Below, piece by piece: positions 55,331 to 64,000 of a stretch of DNA of 64,000 nt. The notes below the pieces were generated by a model. The model saw only the letters and a program-made list of their open reading frames with translations. It was not told where the DNA came from and made no database searches. Both the position numbers and the translations under genes were made by a program. How positions within the stretch are numbered: the first letter of the stretch is position 1; every line of letters starts with the position of its first letter. The stretch is from the NCBI GenBank assembly GCA_024449915.1, contig JAMZAV010001061.1:62001-126000 (forward strand). Reading direction: 5' to 3'. This stretch comes from Sweltsa coloradensis. Lineage: Eukaryota; Arthropoda; Insecta; Plecoptera; Chloroperlidae.

Positions 55331-56172
55331 TAGTGATGTGAAATTACCGGTAATTTATAATTTGGTAAATTACCTGGTAAATTACCCGGTAATTTACCAA
55401 TGGTCGGTAATTTAAAAATTACAAATTGAAATGGTATAATTTAGAGTGCCTGGTTTAGGGAAAAATGTTTTTAAAATTGGGCATTTATTCAGTAGGGCCT
55501 AGGCCTACTGGTAGAGTAACCGGTATTTAAGGCTGATTCATTATTTAATTACTAGGCCTATGTGCATCTACACTCACTTGTGTAGCCTATTATTTGTTTT
55601 GTAGAGTGGTGGAACAATGCACCTAGAGGCACACACACTTTTGTTAAGTGGTAAGTGTGCCATTTGGCTTGATAGTAGGCCTACCATGGTTAGGGAGCCA
55701 CCTACTATTGAGTCAGGGGGTACAATGTATCACGACATGTGTGACTGTGACTGTACAGCCCACTCAAAGTTTTTGCCATTAAAGTAACTTTTTTAGCTAC
55801 CGGTACATCAATTTTAAAAAATCGTAGTCCTATAGCAGGCCTAATACAAAATATATGCAGCTACCTTCTTAACCCTAATGACATAGTAACCTTAAGAAAA
55901 TAATGACAATGTTTTAAAAAGATAACTAGTAGGCCTAACAAAGAAAATGTCCCTTGGGATTTTGAAGATAAAGTTTAAAGAAAGAAAAGTAAAGTAAAGA
56001 TTTCAAATTTACAGTAAATTTTTGCATTTTACGGTAAATTACAGTAATTTTGGTAATTTACCACACTGTAATTTACCACGTAAATTACCGAAATTTGTAA
56101 ACGGGTAAATTACCAAGAATTGGTAATTTACCAGCGGTAATTTACCGCGTAAATTACCAACTCACATCACTA
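55331..56172. mobile_element. TAGTGATGTGA-ended transposon rich in TTTACC palindromes
   Basis: 842 bp with 11-bp inverted ends TAGTGATGTGA, followed on both sides by many GGTAATTTACC/GGTAAATTACC words that can fold on themselves. It interrupts the second 160-bp array unit between GAATACC and AAACAATGG. Comparison with the intact unit shows no 8-bp duplication, only one extra G. The ends look hAT-like, but the duplication test fails. Confidence 0.65.
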
Positions 56173-57452
56173 GAAACAATGGACACTAATCCATGCATGC
56201 TGACTGACTTGCTATGGCCAGCTTGTATGTAAAGAACCATTACAAAATTGTTGCAAGTAGCAGACTGGACATTACCAAACCTATGAAATAATATTCTCCA
56301 GCATTCTCAAGCGGCTTGCATAGACGGATTTTGAAAGGGATTCGAGCACGAGCTGTGGACAACCTATCTTGGGCTTGACTATAGTATCACATCACGATAG
56401 ATAGAGCATGAGCAAAGAAAGAATAAACATATTTCAATACCTATTTGATTTTTTAAATGTCCGAGTGGGAAATAAACGCTTACATAGCGGACTGAATTGC
56501 TTTGTGCCCGGCTGGCTTTGAACGCTGTAACACAACTGGGCCCCTGGCGATCATTTAAAAAGCTCCACATGGGTGCCAATGTAACACAACTGGACCCCCC
56601 TCCTGTCAGCTCTGTAAGCCTTCTCGATCCCCACATGGGTGCCAATGTAACCCAACTGGCCTCCTACGGATTTTAACAGCTCCACTATGTGCGTCAATGT
56701 AACACAACTGGCCCCAGCTACGCTCCCTGTCTATAACTAGCAACGTTCTCTTCACACCGTTTGTCAACCTAACAAAACAAGTCACTAATATTGCTAAGAA
56801 TGGAACTAGAATCCTACTCTACCTAATGTGTATGCTGAGATGGTTCTACCAAGCTAGGGAATTTCTATCAATCATACACAAAAACATAGACTCACCAACC
56901 CCACCAAAATTGAGTACGCCACTGCAATTCGGACGAAACCCCACTGAAAGGAATTTATAGAAAAAATACCACCAGTTGTAAAAACAGTAATTACAAAGTA
57001 ATAATGTAGTCTCGACTTCATAGATTGGGCTGTATTCTCCGTTCCAAGGTAGATGCTTCTCAATATGAGAAATACATAACATGTATCCTACCTAATCAGT
57101 ACTGATTTCTGTCTAGAGAATACATACAATTTTAATATTATTATTTGTTGTGTCAGATTGACAGCTTTGAAAAATGACCTTGAAGATAATTTTAGTGATA
57201 TTAGGCCTAAACAGATCGGCAATTTTTAAATAGGTTGTTCAAATACTCATCACTCGTCAGCTTTAAGACATCCCCTCCATCCAATATGCCGTGGAAGAAC
57301 AGTCCGGCTTAATCCAATCCACACGCAATGACAATCCAGTCTCGTCGTATTCTCTTGTGATCCGGTCTTGTCCTACCACGATAATATCCTTCCGTAGATC
57401 TTCTTGTTTTGAAGCTTTTAAATAATCAAACTTTAATTATCTTGATTAATTG
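56173..57452. other. Unassigned, with a small tandem repeat
   Basis: At about 56525-56715 a 60-75-bp unit with CCAATGTAACACAACTGG repeats four times. Elsewhere no gene is recognised; a 78-codon minus frame at 57082-56846 shows no known domain. Confidence 0.45.
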
Positions 57453-58070
57453 TTGGATGAGCGTAGCGAGCGTAGCGAGCGAAGCGAAGATTCCATTCTA
57501 CTACACTGGAGAAAAAAATCCGGAATGTTTTTTTTTTTTTTTTTTTTTCTTTTGTATTTTTGTCTGTTTGTCCGCACGAATCCGGCTAAACCGATACTCC
57601 GATTGAGATGAAATTTTATGGAGGACTTCGAAATCTCTGAACTCAGAACTGCCACGTTTTGAGCACAATCGGAAAATTATTTCTCATGAAAATCGCAATT
57701 TTACGATTTTTTTCGATTTTTTTAAAATTTCTTTGACTTATAACACCTACATGCTTTATCCGATTGTAATGATTTTTTCGCAGAACCTTAATTTTATGAT
57801 TTTATATATTAGTGTTAAATTTGAGCGCAATCGAGAAATTATTTCTTATAAAATCGCAATTTTACGATTTTTTTTAACAATTACGATTAATAAATTAAAA
57901 AATTTAGGTTAATTTTTAATTTAATTTAATTTAATTTAATTAAATTTAAAAAGAATTCAACTTAGTAATGATTTTTCCACAGAACAACAGAAAATTCGCA
58001 TAACACATGGCAGCTCAATGCACCAATTACGCTCATCCAACAACGCGGCGGGACTTAAGCGTTTTCCTAG
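57453..58070 (+). mobile_element. Helitron-like element, subfamily 2
   Basis: It starts TTGGATGAGCGTAGCGAGCG, has a T-run of about 22, and ends GCTCATCCAA, CAACGCGGCGGGACTTAAGC, GTTTTCCTAG. It is close to the copy at 21537-22313 but shorter by about 160 bp, having fewer internal CGATTGTAATGATTTTTTC units. Confidence 0.75.
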
Positions 58071-59019
58071 TTATAATTCTGTAGCTCACTTAATTAGTTC
58101 TCAATGAGTATAAATTGTTCAAATAATTCGAAGAAATGTTCAAATAAATAGTCGTTCATCTCGGTCGAAAGTTGGGCTCAACTTGGGGGGCAAGGGCTAA
58201 CCCATATAATTCGGTTCTACACATCACGGAGCATGTATTGTTGTATAACAGAAGAAAAAATTTCACTGCTAACAATACGTCACAACGCTTCAAAGATGGC
58301 GGACGCTTTATTTCTAACGCCGCACATTGACTTACTAAAACCAAAATAAATGTTAGAAAAATAAATACAAACACTTAATTCCACTTGTATTTAATTCAGA
58401 AGAAAATTCGCAACAATATAAATACAACTTAAATGAAATTACAACAATGGAATAGTCAGTTATAGGTCTAAATAGACCTCGAGAACCCACATTTTCATAA
58501 CTACGCCTTACTTTACGGACATCTCAAGTGTACAAGATCAATCGGATTGTTTTGAAAAAAATCACTAATGTGTGCCAGCATATTGGCAACAAGATGGCTA
58601 TAACAGAATTTGCATTGAACGCGATTTTAAACCTCAAATAATTACAAAACTCACCATGTGCGTTTAATGATTCTCAATAAATATCTTGTGATATGCACAT
58701 GATTCGATCAAAGGGGCCGTGATATTTATATTTTCTGGGTATTCCAACAATATGCGTATTGCTGTCAATTGTTTTTAAAGCTCTGTAAAGCAAAATGGGC
58801 CGATTTTTTAAGTTTGTGGTTGTATTACACCCTTTTAAAAGTGATGGGTCTCAGCTTCAGGTACGCTATGAAAGTAGTTAGTTAATATTCATTAAAAAAC
58901 GCGTAAAAGAGCAATTTTGCGTATGAAATGAAGTAAGGGGTGTTCAAGTGGTCAGAATGTATGTGAACAGACAATAATGTAGTTATATTTCGCTTTGGTG
59001 GTGCATAGCAACTAACACA
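58071..59019. other. 5' flank of the second Academ-like gene
   Basis: No similarity to the long inverted repeats of the element at 26956-31585 was seen. AT-rich with no recognised gene. A transposon terminus may lie here, but no partner is visible because the right end is outside the window. Confidence 0.4.
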
Positions 59020-60517
59020 ATGGACATCGTTGCGAACGTTGACAACGAAATTGTATTAAAAAAGGCAAAGACCTCACTTATTTCTTGCATATTCTGTAAC
59101 AAAAATGAGAAATATAATAAGGTGAGTAGGAATCGAGAAAGATTAACTCAAAGTTTTGACAATCGGTCTATAGAGACGATAAAAAAACTCGCTTTACAAA
59201 ATAAAGAATGGAAATTGTTAAATCTACTGGACCCAAGTGCAAAAGTAGACGATAGCTACCACCGTTCCTGTTTCAGAGATTATACCCGGAAGAAAAATGA
59301 CGGGATAAATGAAAATAACGATGGGTTGTCTGCTAAAAGAAAGGAGGATTATTCATTCGAAGAGTTAAAAGATTATTTGATACAAGAACTTTTCAATAAA
59401 AATGCCGTTTTGTACTTAACTATCGTGTGCGATAAATATGAAGAATTATTGAATAACAATGGCATCACAGACACATTAAATTTAAAGAAAAATCTGAAAC
59501 GACGCATCGAAATTACATACAAATCATCCATACGTTTTTTAAACATCACTAATAAAAAGATTGTTCTGTATCCGGATTGCCTCGATGTTAGCACCTTGGT
59601 ACGCTCACATGTTATGCTTTCAGAGAAAATCGATCAAATGCAAAAGACGAATAATGATCGTATGTTCGACGTAGCTATTGGGATAAGGAACGAGCTGAAA
59701 GCTACTGGTGATAACACCGGTGACCTGTTGTCTTCAATGCTCACTGACCAAGTTTCTGAAAATGATATTCAAGTTCCCAATTTGACTGAACTATTCTTCA
59801 CATATTTGTTAACAGGGGACAAAAATAGTTCAACACTGTCTCCCCGCATAAAGCGTTTAATATGGTCGTTTAGTCAAGATATATTATTTGCCATGACTGA
59901 TGGAAGAACCAAAACAAAAAAACACATTTTGATTGCATATGCAATTAAGACGTTGTCAGGAAAGTCTGTGGAACTGATGTCCATTTTAAACAGATGTGGA
60001 CACTCCTTGTCATACTCTCTATATGAAGAAATAGATAATTCACTTGCTGCCAACAAAATTGACCCATGTGCTGATGCAGACAGGTATTTAGTTCTTCCGA
60101 AATGGGTTAGGTCATTTGTTTTTTCTCATTTAGTGTGGGACAACATTGACAAATTAGAAGAGACTTTGAGTGGAGCAGGGACTAGCCACAGAGTAAATGG
60201 CATCATATTGCAACCTCAAGTTATTGGACCTAATACCGAACAAGCAAAAATACCAATAATAGTTAGCCGTGGAAGTTTCACTAAAACACCATCGCCAAGT
60301 GAGGAAGTAGCTATCTACAATGCTGGTGTAAGAGTAGGTCCTACTACAACTGTAGACTATGACATTAATGTCGAAGGATCGCAAGACGAAATTAAAACAT
60401 CAAAATATCACAACATTCTCTGGATTGTTTCAAGAAACTTGATGAAAAATTGCGTGCCCAGTTGGACCGGCTTCAACATTAACTTTTGGCATAACAAAGT
60501 TGTTTTAAAGACTAACA

Positions 60518-60879
60518 TGTCACATCCCATCGTTGACGGATTATGCTTACCAAGTGGACTTGATGTTCTTGCGGAAAAGGTTTCATGGATCGGTTGACCT
60601 TGATCCCCTACAACGCTTGCGCATACGCCTCCAGCATCGTAGCCAAGTAACCTACTTACAGCCACCCCTCGCACGCACTGCAGCTTACCAGAAATCATTC
60701 TACAGCAGAGCGGCCAATGAATGGAACAGATTGCCAACATCCCTTAAAACATTATCATCAAACCAATTCCTGAACAAAATTCGAACATATATTCCTCCAC
60801 GTGTCAACTGAAATTAACTTGTTTTGTGCAAGTGTGAGTGTGAGTGTGAGTGTGAGTGTGATGTGAGTGTGAATGTGAA

Positions 60880-60918
<39 letters not shown>

Positions 60919-61115
60919 GAGTGTGTGCGCGTGCGTGTCAATTGCATTATTTTGTAAATATTTCATTGTATGTATTGTTAGTTATTTTTATTTATGTTGG
61001 TATGTTGTAGTAAGGCAGTCGGACACCACATGTGTTTTGGGCTTCAAGCCCTCTTCTGGCTGCCTGTCTTTGTTTTGTACATATTCAAAGGCAAATAAAT
61101 AATAATAAATAATAA
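60518..61115 (+). mobile_element. 5'-truncated LINE inserted in the Academ-like gene
   Basis: 598 bp flanked by TAACA (60513-60517 and 61116-61120). It encodes the last about 98 codons of a LINE protein, with LDPLQRLRIRLQHRS and YSRAANEWNRLPTSLK. A GT microsatellite (60826-60935), a 3' UTR and an AATAAATAATAATAA tail follow. Removing it joins VLKTN to IGYLPNVN in frame. CR1/Jockey-type by the C-terminal motif. Confidence 0.82.
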
Positions 61116-62873
61116 TAACATTGGCTACCTACCAAACGTCAATGCTCCTGCTACATCCTTGTCAACTGTTTTTGAAGTTTTGAGAAGATCCATTCTCATA
61201 ATGAAAAAACTGGACTTGAATTCAATAGCCTTAACATTTGACCAAGCAATGTATGCTAAAGCAGCTGAGATAGTCTGGAAACATCCACAAGAATTCAAAA
61301 GTATTGTTTTATGTCTGGAGGCTTTCATCTCATATGCAACTTCATGGGTATTGTGGGAAAAAGATTTGGTGATGCTGGTTTCAGGGATCTTCTAGTCGAA
61401 GGCAACGTGATAGCTGGAGGATCTATCGGCCATGTCGTATCCGGCAAGCAATACAATCGTGCAATAAGAGCCCACAAAATAACATACGAAGCCCTCATGC
61501 ACTTAATATTCGAAAAATACGAGCTCTGGCTTGCCGATAATGACCCAACTACAATTCCATTACTAACAAGATTGCAAGAAGACATCCTGTCCTCACAGAA
61601 AACCCTCGACTACAACTTCAATTCAGATATTTTCAAAAGCAGTTCTTTTACGCAAATTTGCGATAGCTTCCTCGTGTTTATGGATTTTCTCCGTACAGGT
61701 AATGGAGACTTGTGTAAGTTTTGGATTTCTTACGTTGATATGGTGGAAATACTGCTTTCTTTAATCCGTGCAACTCGCGAAGGCAACTGGAAAATGTATC
61801 TGGAGGGCGTTCAACAAGTGATTCCGTGGTGCTTTGCATACGACCATCTAAACTACGCGAGATATTTACCAGTTTATCTGTCGGACATGAATAACTTGGT
61901 GGCTTCTCATCCCGAAGTTCACTCTGCATTTGTAAATGGTCACTTCTCTGTTCAAATTGGTCACTCAAACACGTTTGGAAGGATTCCAACTGACCAAGCA
62001 ATAGAAGAAACCATCAATAAAGACACACAAGGATGCAGTGGCACAAAGGGGTTCAGCCTTAAACCGCGTGCAGTGGAAAGGTACTATCTAACAGCAGATG
62101 TAAGAGCGTCATTTTTACAGAAACTCCGATGCTACACAAGTGATGGGAAAACTGTAGATGGTAAACATACTGATCTATCTCCATCGCGAATATCTCGTGA
62201 TGAAACTGATGTCAATTCAATAAAGAACCTCCTCGAGAATGAGTGGAATTATCCATTTGCTAATTCTCCACTGATAAGTCTCTCAACAGGCATTATTGCA
62301 AACCCATCTGTGAGTTCTGATCTTTTAAATGCCTACGATAAAGGGAAAGAAATGTACTCATTGTTTACACTGAACCAGCTCTCACCAGAAAACAGCAATC
62401 GAAGAGAGTTTTTTAACACAATGAAGAAGTCCAAACTTAAGACCTTCACGGACATAACTAATTGTAAAAAAGTTCGTACAAAAGGTAGAGAATTTATATT
62501 GAAGGCTGACAGGGGGATGTTTGCTCACATGGCTCGTATAGCACAGAACCGGCAGCTTGATATGAGGAGCGTTCTTGAACACCCACTAGGGCCGCTACCT
62601 TTGTCTCTTGCAGCTCCAGATGGATCTCCCAGAAAAACTAACAAGGCCAGTCTCATGAAATGTTTGGTGAACGATAGTGCAATTGTTGACGCTCTGCCTT
62701 CCGCATCTGCATATGTAGTAGATGGAATGAGTTTTGTTCAAAAAATTCCTGACAACATCCAAACATTCAACGATGTATCAAAAACATTGTTTGCTAGAAT
62801 ACAAAACGCAACTCGATCAGCAGTGCGAGTGGATGTGGTCTTCGATGTGTACTTTGACACGTCAATTAAAGAT

Positions 62874-63085
62874 TAAACACAAACACACGAACAATAACCA
62901 CGGTCAGAAAAATAAAACACTTACCAAAAAGTGCGTAAATTTTCGGACTTCCGAAAATTTACGCACTTTTTGTAGGTTTATTTTCTTCGAATTACGCCTT
63001 TTGGTAAGTGTTTTTTATTTCTGACCCCGTTGTTCGTGTTGGTTAATTATATCTTCCCGGTCTAAGAGTCTTGGTTTTATAATTA
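62874..63085. mobile_element. 212-bp insert with fold-back structure and 12-bp duplication
   Basis: Flanked by TCAATTAAAGAT at 62862-62873 and 63086-63097. It contains a perfect palindrome (AAGTGCGTAAATTTTCGGA, CT, and its complement) and outer inverted pieces (CACGAACAA, GGTCAGAAA, AACACTTACCAAAA). Removing it joins DTSIKD to IERSRR in frame. The long duplication is unusual for a TIR transposon. Confidence 0.7.
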
Positions 63086-63125
63086 TCAATTAAAGATATC
63101 GAGCGTTCAAGGAGAGCTTCGTATC

Positions 63126-63897
63126 CTGGAAGAGTTCTGTATGAAAACGTGTCTGGAAGTCAGTCAGTTCGTCACTGGAGAACCTTTTTGTCTGAGGGAG
63201 CTAATAAAAATGCTCTCATTAAATACATTGTGAATGATTGGCGTGTTGAACACAACCGATTAAGTTTGGGTCCAAAGGAACTATTTGTTACTAGCGGTGA
63301 AGACTGTTTTTAATATACCGCAAGTGCGGCCACCATAGTCGAAGAACTATGCTCGACGCAAGAAGAGGCGGATACGCGCATAATTCTTCATGCATGCCAC
63401 GCTGCCAGTGCAGGACATGACAACATTGTAATTATCTGTGATGATACAGACGTAGCAGTACTCCTTCTCTACCATCTGCCTGAAATTAAAGTCAAGGCAA
63501 GTATTTGTTTGCTGGAAGAGTTCTGTATGAAAACGTGTCTGGAAGTCAGTCAGTTCGTCACTGGAGAACCTTTTTGTCTGAGGGAGCTAATAAAAATGCT
63601 CTCATTAAATACATTGTGAATGATTGGCGTGTTGAACACAACCGATTAAGTTTGGGTCCAAAGGAACTATTTGTTACTAGCGGTGAAGACTGTTTTAAAT
63701 ATACCGCAAGTGCGGCCACCATAGTCGAAGAACTATGCTCGACGCAAGAAGAGGCGGATACGCGCATAATTCTTCATGCATGCCACGCTGCCAGTGCAGG
63801 ACATGACAACATTGTAATTATCTGTGATGATACAGACGTAGCAGTACTCCTTCTCTACCATCTGCCTGAAATTAAAGTCAAGGCAAGTATTTGTTTG
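63126..63897 (+). repeat. 386-bp tandem duplication of exon plus splice donor
   Basis: Copies 63126-63511 and 63512-63897 are almost identical. Each has CTGGAAGAGTTCTGTATG at the start and the donor AAG|GCAAGT near the end. Copy 1 has TTTTTAAT where copy 2 has TTTTAAAT, changing Lys to a stop. 386 is not a multiple of three. Confidence 0.88.
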
Positions 63898-63970
63898 TGA
63901 CTTGTTATTCTCTGTTTTGTTACTCTGTTTGTTCTTACAAAATTTCACAAAAATGTATGATTATTTTTAG
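63883..63970 (+). other. GC-AG intron in the second Academ-like gene
   Basis: Donor GTCAAG|GCAAGT and acceptor ATTTTTAG|GGCACC. The join reads EIKVKGTVVLQSGTI. The GCAAGT context is the usual form of a GC donor. The same donor occurs in the upstream tandem copy at 63497. Confidence 0.6.
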
Positions 63971-64000
63971 GGCACCGTTGTACTACAAAGTGGAACCATA

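Larger units (their letters stand above)
59020..64000 (+). pseudogene. Second Academ-like nuclease gene, more complete, multiply broken
   Basis: Starts MDIVANVDNEIVLKKAK with an N-terminal zinc site (CIFC, then YHRSCFRDYTRK about 50-60 residues on). Following parts are ILIAYAIKTLSG, NCVPSWTGFN, YLPNVNAPATSL, TFDQAMYAKAAEIVW, GGFHLICNFMGIVGKRFGD, YVVDGMSFVQKI, VDVVFDVYFD, STQEEADTRIILHA and DDTDVAVLLLYHL. These match the pseudogene at 27800-30544 where they overlap, though the sequences are well diverged, so they are two families. The nuclease motifs suggest a metal-dependent XPG/FEN-like domain. Breaks: a LINE at 60518, a 1-nt frameshift near 61305, a fold-back insert at 62874, a TAA at 63309 and a tandem duplication. 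The CXC finger would lie beyond the window. Confidence 0.72.

Noticed and set aside
1..64000. CRISPR arrays, operons, phage or bacterial mobile elements
   Set aside because: Repeats are satellites, SINEs and MITEs; genes have introns and eukaryotic retroelements dominate, so prokaryotic features are not expected and none was seen.

Overview
The window is metazoan nuclear DNA: spliced genes with long introns, no prokaryotic operons, (ATT)n microsatellites, and a dense layer of nested DNA transposons, LINEs and SINEs. The scattered palindromic words TAGGCCTA/CCTAGG and the mix of RLE-type LINEs, CR1/RTE-like LINEs, hAT MITEs and Helitron-like elements suggest a marine invertebrate, perhaps a deuterostome. 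That placement is inference; the species is not identifiable by eye.

Only one ordinary host gene is convincing: a minus-strand POLR1F (RPA43/TWISTNB, RNA polymerase I stalk subunit) orthologue. It has a small first exon (18951-18764) and a giant second exon (10371-6261), joined in frame across an 8.4-kb intron filled with transposons. The predicted product is about 1432 aa, roughly four times the vertebrate length. The excess comes from two expanded repeat arrays (67-aa and 103-aa units) in the Lys/Ser-rich tail.

Layout. 0-6.2 kb: a hAT derivative with an exact 8-bp target duplication, two tRNA-derived SINE copies, a decayed RTE-like LINE and a hammerhead-ribozyme motif. 6.2-19 kb: POLR1F. 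19-25 kb: Helitron-like elements, one inserted in a LINE. 25-34 kb: a restriction-like-endonuclease LINE (minus) split by a 4.63-kb transposon with about 0.8-kb inverted repeats. That transposon carries a decayed gene with XPG/FEN-like nuclease motifs and an 8-cysteine CXC finger (Academ-like). 34-39 kb: a second, R2-like LINE. 40-46 kb: SINEs, a hAT inside a SINE, and MITE clusters. 46-58 kb: Helitron-like insertions in a microsatellite and in a 285-bp tandem array, an LTR-like fragment, and a second tandem array. 59 kb to the end: a second, more complete Academ-like gene broken by a LINE, a fold-back insert, a frameshift, a nonsense codon and a 386-bp tandem duplication; it runs off the window.

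The most informative feature is the nesting. Because insertions land in LINE reading frames, a microsatellite and a tandem array, the empty sites can be read exactly. They define the ends of the Helitron-like family (TTGGATGAGC...CCTAG) and of the Academ-like element (TAA duplication). Calls are from reading the sequence and remembered family signatures; no database search was possible.
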